From assembly GCA_020025255.1 (NCBI GenBank), contig JAHHSK010000001.1, positions 1 to 64,000 of the forward strand: DNA of 64,000 bases, in the 5' to 3' direction. This DNA is from Ruthenibacterium sp. GTDB taxonomy: Bacteria > Bacillota > Clostridia > Oscillospirales > Ruminococcaceae. The notes beneath the pieces were generated by a model. It saw only the letters and a list, made by a program, of their open reading frames with translations. It made no database searches and was not told the origin of the DNA. Of this stretch, positions 35,415 through 44,345 are shown piece after piece; position 1 is the stretch's first letter; each line of letters opens with the position of its first letter. A program made the translations under genes and the position numbers.

Positions 35415-37651
35415 TGAAACTAAAGCATTATTTAAAGCCTTATGTCGGCTATATCGCCCTGATGCTGCTTCTTTTGTTCTGTCAGGCCGCTGTGGACCTG
35501 AATTTGCCGAACATGATGAGCAATATCGTAAACATCGGCATCCAACGCAGCGGCATTACCGAAACTGCGCCGGATGTCATCAGCCGGGATTCGCTTTCTT
35601 TTATGACCCGCTTTATGTCGAAAGCCGATTCCGAACAGATTGCACAGCTTTACGCTCCGGTCGATTTTTCCGCCATGACGGAAAACGAGCGCAGCCGCTT
35701 TGCACATACATGGCCAAATGCACAGTCGCTTGCCGCTTTTCAGCTTCTTGATACACAAAGCCCGGATTCCCAGGCACAGGCGGATGCCATTTTCGGGCGC
35801 GCCTGCTATGCTCTCATGCATTTTGTACAGACGCTGTCTGCAAGCACGGATCGATCGGTGCCTGCCGGGGACACGGAATCGGTTTCCTTTGATTCGGCAC
35901 AATTTGCAAAGCTTGCGGCCATGCTGGATACTCTGCCGCCTGAAATGATTTCCGATGCCATCGATGTCGCAGCCGATATCCCAAGTGCCATGACCGAACA
36001 AACGGCATCCGTTTTCACCAAGGGCTTTTACCTTGAGCTGGGCACAGATATCAGTGCGCGGCAGACGCGCTACATCTTCAGCGTGGGCGGCAAAATGCTT
36101 CTTCTTACGCTTGCCTTGGTTTGCTGTGCCCTGGGTACCGGCTTTTGCGGCAGCCGCCTTGGCACCGGCGTTGCGCGCGATTTGCGCCGTGATGTTTTCA
36201 CCCGCGTTACCAGCTTTACAAGCAACGAATACGATCGCTTCGGCACTGCAAGCCTGATTACGCGCACCTCGAATGACGTAATGCAGATTCGCGGCTTGCT
36301 TTCTATGGGGCTGCGCGTTATGTTCTATGCGCCGATCATCGGCATCGGCGGCATCTTCATGGCCATGAACAAAAGCGCGGGAATGGCATGGGTCATTGCC
36401 CTTGCCGCCGCAGTTATTTTCGGCGTCATCCTGGTTTTGTTTTCGGTTGCCATTCCCCGGTTCAAAATCATGCAGAAGCTGGTGGACAAGCTCAATCTGG
36501 TCAGCCGCGAAAATCTTTCGGGTATGTTGGTAATCCGCGCTTTTGCAACACAGAAATTTGAAGAAAATCGCTTTGCCAAAGCGAACAAAGAGCTTGCCGA
36601 CAATAATCTGTTTGTTTACCGCGCCATGGCTGTCATGATGCCGACCATGATGTTTATTATGAACCTGATTTCCCTGCTGATCGTGTGGGTAGGCGGACAC
36701 CAGATTGCCGAAGCCTCGATGCAGGTCGGGGACATGATGGCCTTCATCCAGTACACCATGCAGATCATCATGAGTTTTCTGATGATCAGCATGATTTTTG
36801 TCATGATCCCGCGCGCTGCTGTTTCCGCCAACCGGATCGCTGAAGTTCTGCAGACAGAAAGCCCGATTCAGGATCCCAAAGCACCGGAGCATTTGGCACA
36901 GCCTGTACAGGGTGTCATCCGCTTCAACGATGTTTCTTTCCGCTACGATGGCGCAAGCGAAAATGTGCTGGAGCACGTCAGCTTCACTGCGCGTCCCGGA
37001 CAAACCACTGCCTTCATCGGCTCTACCGGCAGCGGAAAATCCACTCTCGTCAATCTGATCCCTCGTTTTTACGATGTCACGGAAGGCAGCATCACACTGG
37101 ACGGCGTTGATATTCGCAATCTGCCGCAGCAGGAACTGCGGGATGCGATCGGCTATGTTCCGCAAAAGGGCGTGCTCTTTTCCGGTGATATCGCCTCCAA
37201 TCTGCGCATGGGCTGTGTGGATGCACAGGAAAGCGTACTGAACAGCGCATGCGACACCGCACAGGCCACCGAGTTCATCTCCACACTGCCGCAAGGGCTG
37301 CACACCCCCATAAGTCAGGGCGGCACAAACGTATCCGGCGGTCAACGGCAGCGTCTTTCCATTGCGCGCGCCTTAGTAAAGGACGCCCCTGTTTACATTT
37401 TCGACGATACCTTTTCCGCACTGGATTTCAAAACCGATGCCAGCCTGCGCGCGGCACTGAAACAGCGCACCGGCAGCGCCACCATGCTGATTGTCGCGCA
37501 GCGTGTTTCTACGATCATGCATGCCGAACAGATCATTGTGCTGGATGAAGGCCGCGTCGTGGGCATCGGCACCCATCAACAGCTGCTTGAGCATTGCAGC
37601 ACTTACCGCGAAATTGCGCAAAGTCAGCTTTCAAAGGAGGAATTGGCATAA
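35411..37651 (+). CDS. ABC exporter half-transporter with large inserted domain (degenerate-site subunit)
   Basis: The 746-residue type IV ABC exporter is about 160 residues longer than usual. After the first membrane helix (about 14-34) comes a soluble insert at about 50-215, predicted to face outside; then the remaining five helices to about 480, then the ATPase domain. Walker A GSTGSGKS is at about 537-544, the signature VSGGQRQ is normal, but Walker B reads IFDDTFSALD with Asp instead of the catalytic Glu. That change marks the degenerate-site subunit of heterodimeric exporters such as BmrCD, LmrCD and TM287/288. It is coupled to marR in front and to its partner behind (TAATG overlap). 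Confidence 0.92.
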   Translation: MMKLKHYLKPYVGYIALMLLLLFCQAAVDLNLPNMMSNIVNIGIQRSGITETAPDVISRDSLSFMTRFMSKADSEQIAQLYAPVDFSAMTENERSRFAHTWPNAQSLAAFQLLDTQSPDSQAQADAIFGRACYALMHFVQTLSASTDRSVPAGDTESVSFDSAQFAKLAAMLDTLPPEMISDAIDVAADIPSAMTEQTASVFTKGFYLELGTDISARQTRYIFSVGGKMLLLTLALVCCALGTGFCGSRLGTGVARDLRRDVFTRVTSFTSNEYDRFGTASLITRTSNDVMQIRGLLSMGLRVMFYAPIIGIGGIFMAMNKSAGMAWVIALAAAVIFGVILVLFSVAIPRFKIMQKLVDKLNLVSRENLSGMLVIRAFATQKFEENRFAKANKELADNNLFVYRAMAVMMPTMMFIMNLISLLIVWVGGHQIAEASMQVGDMMAFIQYTMQIIMSFLMISMIFVMIPRAAVSANRIAEVLQTESPIQDPKAPEHLAQPVQGVIRFNDVSFRYDGASENVLEHVSFTARPGQTTAFIGSTGSGKSTLVNLIPRFYDVTEGSITLDGVDIRNLPQQELRDAIGYVPQKGVLFSGDIASNLRMGCVDAQESVLNSACDTAQATEFISTLPQGLHTPISQGGTNVSGGQRQRLSIARALVKDAPVYIFDDTFSALDFKTDASLRAALKQRTGSATMLIVAQRVSTIMHAEQIIVLDEGRVVGIGTHQQLLEHCSTYREIAQSQLSKEELA

Positions 37652-39468
37652 TGGCAGCACATGGAAGAGGCGCGCGCGGCATGATGCCGGGCGAAAAGGC
37701 CAAAGACTTCAAAGGCACAATCGCCAATCTGATACGCTATCTCAAACGATATCTGCCGGCGATCGTTATGGTAATGCTGTTTGCCGTCGGCTCCACGATT
37801 TTTTCAATTCTGGGTCCGCGCATTCTCGGCACTGCAACCACCGAACTTTTCAACGGGGTCATTGCACAGCTGACGGGAACGGGCAGCATCAATTTTTCTG
37901 CCGTTCTGCGCATTCTGGTTTTTCTCGGCATCATTTACCTTGTATCGGCTGTTCTTTCGTATATTCAGGGCTTCATCATGACGAAGGTTTCCACCGAAAT
38001 CAGCTATGGCATGCGCCGTGATATCAGCCAAAAGATCAATCGGCTTCCGCTTTCGTATTTTGACCGTGTCTCCCACGGCGAAGTATTGAGCCGCATTACC
38101 AACGATGTGGATACTGTTACACAGACGCTCAATCAAAGCATGACGCAGATCGTCACCAGTGTCACGCAATTCATCGGCGTTCTGATCATGATGCTTACGA
38201 TCAGCCCTCTGATGACGTTGATTGCGCTGTGCATCCTTCCGCTGAGCCTTGTGATCGTGCGCAGTGTGGTAAAGCGCAGCCAGCCTTTCTTTCAAAAGCA
38301 GCAGGCTTACCTTGGGGAAATCAACGGTCATGTAGAAGAAATGTATGGCGGACATCTTGTTGTCACTGCCTTTAACGGCGAGCAGGAAAGCCTGCGCACG
38401 TTCAATGAAATCAATGACCGTCTGTACGATGTCTCCTGGAAAAGCCAGTTTCTATCCGGCATGATGATGCCTTTGATGAACTTTGTCGGCAATATCGGCT
38501 ATGTCGGGATCTGCGTGCTCGGCGGGTTCCTTTCCCTGCGCGGCGCGATCACCGTCGGCAATATCCAGGCGTTCATTCAATATGTCCGCAACTTCACACA
38601 GCCGATCCAGCAGATTGCAAATATTTCCAATGTTTTGCAGCAAACCGCTGCCGCTGCCGAACGGGTGTTCGGTTTTCTGGAAGAAACCGAAGAAGAGCCG
38701 GATCCGGAAAATGCACTTCCGCCGGATATGATCCAAGGTGAGGTCGCCTTTGCGCATGTTCATTTTGGATATTCGCCGGAAAAGACGATCATCCACGATT
38801 TTTCGGCAATCATCCGCCCGGGGCAGAAAGTTGCGATTGTCGGCCCGACTGGTGCCGGGAAAACAACCATTGTAAAACTGCTGATGCGCTTTTATGATGT
38901 GGACAGCGGCGCGGTGCTGCTCGACGGCCTGGATGTGCGTCAGTTTGCCCGAAACGACCTGCGCGGCTCGTTCGGCATGGTGCTTCAGGACACCTGGCTT
39001 TACAACGCTTCCATTATGGAAAACATCCGCTATGGCCGTCTGGATGCAACCGATGAGGAAGTGATCGCCGCTGCAAAGGCAGCGCAAATCGACCATTATG
39101 TGCGCACCCTTCCGCAAGGGTATGATACCGTTCTTAACGAGGAAGCAAGCAATATCAGTCAGGGGCAAAAACAGCTTTTGACCATTGCACGCACCATTAT
39201 TTCCGAGCCGAAGATCCTGATTTTTGATGAAGCGACCTCCAGCGTGGATACCCGCACCGAGCTGTCGATCAAACGCGCCATGGATCATCTTATGGAAAAC
39301 CGGACCAGCTTTATTATTGCACATCGTCTTTCTACAATCCGCGATGCGGATCTGATCCTGGTAATGAAGGATGGCGATATCGTAGAAACCGGACAGCACG
39401 AAGATCTTCTTGCCAAGGGCGGATTTTACAGCGAACTGTATAAAAGCCAGTTTGCCGATGTGGGATGA
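37651..39468 (+). CDS. ABC exporter half-transporter (catalytic subunit of heterodimer)
   Basis: The 605-residue ABC exporter has six membrane helices (about 25-330) and a C-terminal ATPase domain. Walker A is GPTGAGKTT, Walker B ILIFDEATSSVD with the catalytic Glu, and the H-loop is in FIIAHRLSTI. Its signature reads ISQGQKQ rather than LSGGQ. That is expected if it completes the degenerate ATP site of its partner, while its own Walker motifs plus the partner's normal signature make the active site. The start is the ATG at 37651 after AAGGAGG, one base into the partner's stop codon. The pair probably exports drugs, lipids or peptides. Confidence 0.93.
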   Translation: MAAHGRGARGMMPGEKAKDFKGTIANLIRYLKRYLPAIVMVMLFAVGSTIFSILGPRILGTATTELFNGVIAQLTGTGSINFSAVLRILVFLGIIYLVSAVLSYIQGFIMTKVSTEISYGMRRDISQKINRLPLSYFDRVSHGEVLSRITNDVDTVTQTLNQSMTQIVTSVTQFIGVLIMMLTISPLMTLIALCILPLSLVIVRSVVKRSQPFFQKQQAYLGEINGHVEEMYGGHLVVTAFNGEQESLRTFNEINDRLYDVSWKSQFLSGMMMPLMNFVGNIGYVGICVLGGFLSLRGAITVGNIQAFIQYVRNFTQPIQQIANISNVLQQTAAAAERVFGFLEETEEEPDPENALPPDMIQGEVAFAHVHFGYSPEKTIIHDFSAIIRPGQKVAIVGPTGAGKTTIVKLLMRFYDVDSGAVLLDGLDVRQFARNDLRGSFGMVLQDTWLYNASIMENIRYGRLDATDEEVIAAAKAAQIDHYVRTLPQGYDTVLNEEASNISQGQKQLLTIARTIISEPKILIFDEATSSVDTRTELSIKRAMDHLMENRTSFIIAHRLSTIRDADLILVMKDGDIVETGQHEDLLAKGGFYSELYKSQFADVG

Positions 39469-39481
39469 TTCCTGCTATACC

Positions 39482-39530
39482 AAACGCAGCGAAGGAACAC
39501 AAAGCGTGTTCCTTCGCTGCGTTTTTTGAT
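39482..39530 (+). terminator. Terminator of the marR/ABC operon
   Basis: A 19-bp perfect stem (39482-39500 with 39506-39524) with loop AAAGC is followed by a T tract. Confidence 0.95.
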
Positions 39531-39540
39531 TCTGTATTGC

Positions 39541-39580
39541 GGATAAAAAGAAAAAGCCCCGTTTTAAACGGGGCTTTTGA
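39541..39580 (-). terminator. Terminator of the zinc ribbon gene
   Basis: Stem AAAAGCCCCGTTT/AAACGGGGCTTTT (39552-39564 with 39566-39578), followed on the minus strand by CTTTTTATCC. Confidence 0.85.
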
Positions 39581-39591
39581 AGATGCTGAAA

Positions 39592-39870
39592 TCAGCCCTC
39601 TTCCTTCATCTTTGCAAAGCACTCGCTGCAATAGACCGGACGGTCTTCGCGGGGCTTGAAAGGAACGCGAGCTTCTTTGCCGCATGCTGCGCAGGTAGCG
39701 GTGTACATCTCGCGGGTGCCATGGCCGGCGTTCTTGCGGGCATCACGGCAGGCTTTGCAGCGCTGGGGCTCGTTTTCGAAGCCACGGCTTGCATAAAATT
39801 CCTGCTCACCGGCGGTAAATACAAATTCTTTGCCGCAATCTTTGCATACCAGAGTCTTGTCTTCGTACAT
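39592..39870 (-). CDS. Zinc ribbon protein (zf-trcl family)
   Basis: The 92-residue protein has three CxxC pairs: CKDCGKEFVFTAGEQEFY, CKAC and CAACGKEARVPFKP, then CSECF. The first segment with AGEQEFYASRGFENEPQRC is the hallmark of this small family, and the second half repeats the ribbon. It probably binds two zinc ions; the role (often listed as transcription- or translation-related) is unknown. I start at the ATG at 39870 because GGAG is suitably placed before it; a further ATG five codons upstream has none. Confidence 0.85.
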   Translation of the reverse strand: MYEDKTLVCKDCGKEFVFTAGEQEFYASRGFENEPQRCKACRDARKNAGHGTREMYTATCAACGKEARVPFKPREDRPVYCSECFAKMKEEG

Positions 39871-39998
39871 TTTGGGTATCTCCATTTCGGATTAAATTTT
39901 GCCCGCGGAAGGATTCACACCGACACCTTTGATCTGGGACCAACGCTCTTTACTTAAGCTACAAGGGGCATATTGAACGGTTTTCAACCGCTGCCAAC

Positions 39999-40535
39999 TT
40001 ATTTCAGTTTTGCGCGTACCCGCTGCAGTGCATTATCCACTGCTTTTTCATTGACACAAAGCCTTTTCGCGATCTGCGCATAGGAACTGCCTTCCAAAAA
40101 CAGCGACAATACCTGCTTTTCCATATGGGAAAGGCGCGTATCAATGCTTTGCATTGTCTGGCAGTAACGCTCATTTTCCACAAACAATTCTTCCGGCCCG
40201 GGTATGCTTTCATATTCCGAATACGGCACCGACGTATTCAGCGGCATATGCTTATTGCGCCCTGCCGCCCGCACTGCGGATGCCACTGCATTCTGCACAC
40301 AGGCGCGGGCATAGGTTGCAAACCGCACGCCTTTTTCTGCATCATAGGTTTCCAACGCCGAAAAAAAACCGATCAACCCTTCCTGCACCAAATCATCAAA
40401 ATCCAAGCCGCGGCACCGAGACTGCACCGCAAGCGAACGGATCTGCGGCATCTGGCGGGCAATCAGTGCCGCAAGTGCCTGTTCATCCCCGCCCTTTGCC
40501 TGTTCTATTTGCATTGTGATGATATCGTTTTCCAT
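39999..40535 (-). CDS. Sigma-70 family sigma factor (SigH-like)
   Basis: The 178-residue protein has region 2 at about 20-90, with LDFDDLVQEGLIGFFSALETYD (core binding) and GVRFATYARACVQNAV (-10 recognition). Region 4 at about 130-175 contains LEGSSYAQIAKRLCVNEKAVDNALQR (helix-turn-helix). The pattern is closest to the Spo0H/SigH group, though it is about 35 residues shorter than SigH of bacilli. In spore formers SigH directs early sporulation and stationary-phase genes; here that role is inferred only. It is a single gene. Confidence 0.85.
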   Translation of the reverse strand: MENDIITMQIEQAKGGDEQALAALIARQMPQIRSLAVQSRCRGLDFDDLVQEGLIGFFSALETYDAEKGVRFATYARACVQNAVASAVRAAGRNKHMPLNTSVPYSEYESIPGPEELFVENERYCQTMQSIDTRLSHMEKQVLSLFLEGSSYAQIAKRLCVNEKAVDNALQRVRAKLK

Positions 40536-40675
40536 GAAGGCTCCGTTTTATTTTGTGGACTATCTCATTTTACTTGCGTTTCACTCAAAAGTCAAGGATA
40601 AACACCGTTTCGATCTGAACTTTGTTTGTTTTGGACTATAAATCCATTCGTTCCTTGTACTTTATTGCCCTGATT

Positions 40676-40710
40676 TTCACTTTGGGGCGGCTTTACCGCC
40701 CCAAAGTGAA
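40676..40710. terminator. Strong hairpin after the MATE gene
   Basis: A 15-bp perfect stem TTCACTTTGGGGCGG with its complement and loop CTTTA lies five bases beyond the MATE gene stop. T tracts are weak on both sides, so termination efficiency is uncertain. Confidence 0.6.
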
Positions 40711-40714
40711 GCCT

Positions 40715-42088
40715 TTAGGATGAAACCGTCACATTTCGGATCCACTGTCCGCCGCGTATGCGGATACAGGACAGCACCGCTTTGATCGGACTATCCAGCT
40801 TCATCATCAGGTATACGATCGGAACCGGCCAGTGCAGAACGATCCCTGTCAAAATCCCTGCCGGGATGCTTACCAGCCATAATGCACCGCAATCAAAAAT
40901 AAATGCCGTCCGCGTATCCCCGCCTCCGCGCAAAATCCCAACGATGCAGCTTACGTCCACTCCCAGCGTGATCTGCAAAAGTGCCTGCATGCCAATGATC
41001 GAATAAGCCGCATCATAGGTTTCCGGCGTTACATTGTAAAGCAGCAGAAAAACCGGACGGATCGCAAGCACGATCAAGCAGTTCAGGATCCCCACAAGCA
41101 CGCTGACAAGAATCAATGTGTTCGCCGCTTTCTGTGCTCGCTGTCGGCTGCCTTCCCCTATGATTTTACCCGTAATGACCGCCGCAGCACTGCCCACGCC
41201 GGCAAGACTGATGAACACAAGCTGATTGAGCACAGACGCGATGCTGTTTGCCGCAACAAAAACGCTGCCGATGCGTCCGATAACGATGCTTGTTACCGAC
41301 ATTCCGATCCCCCACATCAGCTCATTTCCCAGCACCGGCAGACTGTGGCGCGCGTAATCGCGCAGCATTTCGCTTTTAATGCGAAAGCAGTCATGCAGAC
41401 GGAAATTGATCGTATGATCGCGAAAGTACATGTAAAGCAGCACCAGAACCAGCTCGCTGCATCGTGCAAAAATCGTACCGACCGCAGCGCCGCGCACTTC
41501 CATGCGCGGCGCACCGAAGCGGCCGAAAATAAACGCATAATTGAAAAAAATATTGACGAAAAAGCTGCATGCTGTAATTCCGGCAGACATCTTTACCTTT
41601 TCCACTGCCCGCATGCTCATCATATAATTGTTTGCTATGCTGTATGGCACATAGGAAAATGCCGCAAGCGAAAGATAGGCCGCCCCGGCACGCACGATTT
41701 CTTCATCCGTTGTGAAAATACGGATGATAGGTTCGGGCAGGAAAATACTCAGCAGGGCAATAATAAGCGATGCCGAAAACGCAAGCTGCATACTGATGCG
41801 CATTACTTTTCGAATGCGTTCCACATCCTGCTTACCCCAATACTGTGCAATCAGCACGCTTCCGCCCGATGAAAGCCCAAAGCCGAATGACATCAACAGT
41901 GAAAACGGCTGGCTGCCCAGATTTGCCGCGGCGATCGCAACATCGCCAAAGCTGCCAAGCATCACGCTGTCCATAACCGCCACACCAAATGAAATCATAT
42001 TCTGCAATGCAATCGGAACCGATATCGCAAGCAGCATGCGCATAAACTGCTTATTGAGCAGAAAATGGCGATCCAAAATTTTACTCAT
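40715..42088 (-). CDS. MATE family efflux transporter
   Basis: The 457-residue protein has about 12 membrane helices in two homologous halves. It opens FMRMLLAISVPIALQNMISFGV and PxxLQ-like segments follow, typical of the DinF/NorM type of MATE proteins. It is expected to export organic cations or metabolites using a Na+ or proton gradient; given the Na+-type ATP synthase, Na+ is plausible. It lies 33 bases after tex, so it is probably co-transcribed with it. Confidence 0.92.
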   Translation of the reverse strand: MSKILDRHFLLNKQFMRMLLAISVPIALQNMISFGVAVMDSVMLGSFGDVAIAAANLGSQPFSLLMSFGFGLSSGGSVLIAQYWGKQDVERIRKVMRISMQLAFSASLIIALLSIFLPEPIIRIFTTDEEIVRAGAAYLSLAAFSYVPYSIANNYMMSMRAVEKVKMSAGITACSFFVNIFFNYAFIFGRFGAPRMEVRGAAVGTIFARCSELVLVLLYMYFRDHTINFRLHDCFRIKSEMLRDYARHSLPVLGNELMWGIGMSVTSIVIGRIGSVFVAANSIASVLNQLVFISLAGVGSAAAVITGKIIGEGSRQRAQKAANTLILVSVLVGILNCLIVLAIRPVFLLLYNVTPETYDAAYSIIGMQALLQITLGVDVSCIVGILRGGGDTRTAFIFDCGALWLVSIPAGILTGIVLHWPVPIVYLMMKLDSPIKAVLSCIRIRGGQWIRNVTVSS

Positions 42089-42121
42089 ATTTTTCCCATA
42101 TCCCTTTCCGAAAAGCCCGCC

Positions 42122-44284
42122 TTACTGTGCCGCCTGCTCTTTGGGCTGTTTCATCGTAAGGGAAATGCGTTTTTTGGATACATCCACATTCAGTACCCAC
42201 ACGGTAACAATGTCCCCCACCTTCAGCACCTCGCTTGGGTGGCGTATATAACGGCTGCTGATCTGGCTGATATGCACAAGGCCGTCCTGATGCACACCGA
42301 TATCCACAAATGCGCCGAAATCAATGACGTTGCGCACGGTGCCGGTCAGCTGCATGCCGGGCTTCAAATCCTTCATATCCATAACATCGGTGCGCAGCAG
42401 CGGCTTGGGCAGGCTGTCGCGCATATCACGCCCCGGACGCAGCAGTTCTTCCACCATATCGCGCAGCGTCGGCACCCCGATGCCCAGCTGTTCGGCAATC
42501 TGTTTTTCTCCCAGCTGCGCCGTCTTTTCCTTGAGTATTTCAGCCCGCGGGGTTCCGATTTCTTCCGCTTTCAGGCCGCACAGTTCCAGCAGCTGCTGTG
42601 CCGCCGCATAGCTTTCCGGGTGGACTGCCGTGGCATCCAACGGATTTTTTGCGCCCGGCACCCGCAGGAAGCCCGCACACTGTTCAAACGCCTTGGGGCC
42701 GAGCTTCGGCACCTTCAGAAGTTCTTTTCTTGTTTTGAACTCGCCCGTTTCTTCGCGATACTTCACAATGTTCTTTGCCGTTGCCGCCGTCAGCCCTGCC
42801 ACGCGGTGCAGCAGCGGCGCGCTGGCAGTGTTCAGATCGACCCCCACGGTATTGACGCAGTATTCTACCACGCCGTCCAAAGCTTCGGAAAGCTGTGCCG
42901 CGGGCATATCATGCTGATATTGTCCAACGCCCACCGCTTTGGGGTCGATTTTAACCAGCTCCGCCAAGGGATCCTGCAGCCTGCGTGCGATCGATATGGC
43001 GCTGCGCAGGTTGACGTCATATTCCGGGAATTCCTCTGCCGCAAGCTTGGATGCCGAATAGACGCTTGCACCCGCTTCGCTGACAACCATATAGCTGACA
43101 GGGCATTGCAGCTCTGCTATGACCTGCGCGGCGAAAATTTCCGTTTCTTTCCCGGCTGTACCGTTGCCGATTGCAATGATTTCCACGCCATGCTTTTGGA
43201 TCAGCTCTTTCAGCTTGCGCTTTGCCTCATCCACCCGTTTGAATTCCGGCACCGGATAGATCACCGCCGTATCAAGCACCTTGCCGGTTGCATCCACAAC
43301 CGCCGTTTTGCATCCCATGCGATATCCGGGGTCAAGCCCAAGCGCCACCTTGCCTTTGATCGGCGGCTGAAGCAGAAGCTGCTGCAGATTTTTGCTGAAT
43401 ACTGCAATCGCTCCTTCGCAGGCCTTTCCCGTCAGCTCCGCGCGAACCTCCCGTTCAAGGCTCGGGTGGATAAGACGGCTGTACGCATCCTCTGCCGCCA
43501 TGCGCACCTGCTGTGCGGCAAGGGAATTGTTTTTTATGTGCCGATCTGTGATACGCTTTACCGCCGGCTCCGGCTCGACTGAAACCGAAACTTTTAAAAA
43601 GCCTTCCCGCTCACCGCGGTCGAGTGCCAGGATGCGATGACCTGCAATTTTCGATATCGGCTCTGAATATTCATAATAGCCCTCGTAAACACTTTCGGCT
43701 TCTTTTTTTGCCGCGCGGCTCTCCAAAACCGCATTTTTCCAGTAAAACGCACGCAGCACGGTGCGCAATTCCGCTTCATCGGAAAAATTCTCGGCCAAAA
43801 TATCGCGCGCCCCTTGCAGCGCTGCTTTTTCGTCCGCAATTTCCGGTCCAAGATATTCCCTTGCCAGCATTTCGGGGTCATCCCCTGTTTTCTGCTGCAT
43901 CAAACGATCGGCCAAAGGCTCCAGCCCGCGTGCGCGTGCGATCGAAGCTCTTGTTTTCCGCTTCGGCTTGAATGGCCGGTAAATATCCTCCACTTGTGCA
44001 AGCGTTTGCGCCTTTGCAAGTGCCTGTTCGATTTCCTGTGTCATCTTCCCCTGCTCCGTAATGGAATGGATGACCGTTTCCTTCTGGTCATCCAGCTTGC
44101 GCAGGTAGGAAAGCCGCTCGTCCAGCGCCCGCAGCATTTGGTCATCCATGCTACCTGTAACCTCTTTGCGGTATCGGGCAATAAACGGGATCGTATTTCC
44201 TTCATCGATCAAGGCAATCGTATCCTCAACACGTTTTTCATTCAATTTAAATTCAGCAGCAAGCTCGCTTGCATGATTTTTCAT
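42122..44284 (-). CDS. Tex family RNA-binding transcription accessory protein
   Basis: The 720-residue protein has the Tex N-terminal helical region (NEKRVEDTIALIDEGNTIPFIARYRKE), a YqgF/RuvC-like domain at about 325-450 with LGLDPGYRMGCKTAVVD, helix-hairpin-helix motifs around 490-560, and a C-terminal S1 RNA-binding domain at about 640-710 (GMQLTGTVRNVIDFGAFVDI). Tex binds nucleic acids and affects transcription and toxin or competence genes in several species. It is full length, 61 bases after yfhO and 33 before the MATE gene. Confidence 0.96.
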   Translation of the reverse strand: MKNHASELAAEFKLNEKRVEDTIALIDEGNTIPFIARYRKEVTGSMDDQMLRALDERLSYLRKLDDQKETVIHSITEQGKMTQEIEQALAKAQTLAQVEDIYRPFKPKRKTRASIARARGLEPLADRLMQQKTGDDPEMLAREYLGPEIADEKAALQGARDILAENFSDEAELRTVLRAFYWKNAVLESRAAKKEAESVYEGYYEYSEPISKIAGHRILALDRGEREGFLKVSVSVEPEPAVKRITDRHIKNNSLAAQQVRMAAEDAYSRLIHPSLEREVRAELTGKACEGAIAVFSKNLQQLLLQPPIKGKVALGLDPGYRMGCKTAVVDATGKVLDTAVIYPVPEFKRVDEAKRKLKELIQKHGVEIIAIGNGTAGKETEIFAAQVIAELQCPVSYMVVSEAGASVYSASKLAAEEFPEYDVNLRSAISIARRLQDPLAELVKIDPKAVGVGQYQHDMPAAQLSEALDGVVEYCVNTVGVDLNTASAPLLHRVAGLTAATAKNIVKYREETGEFKTRKELLKVPKLGPKAFEQCAGFLRVPGAKNPLDATAVHPESYAAAQQLLELCGLKAEEIGTPRAEILKEKTAQLGEKQIAEQLGIGVPTLRDMVEELLRPGRDMRDSLPKPLLRTDVMDMKDLKPGMQLTGTVRNVIDFGAFVDIGVHQDGLVHISQISSRYIRHPSEVLKVGDIVTVWVLNVDVSKKRISLTMKQPKEQAAQ

Positions 44285-44345
44285 TTTCCGTCACTCCTGT
44301 ATTTTACTAATGCTCCCTATAAGCCGGAACATCCGATGCGTTTTT

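Noticed and set aside
35432..37345. Open frame of 637 codons opposite the ABC exporter gene
   Set aside because: Shadow of the coding strand, His- and Gln-rich, without a start signal.
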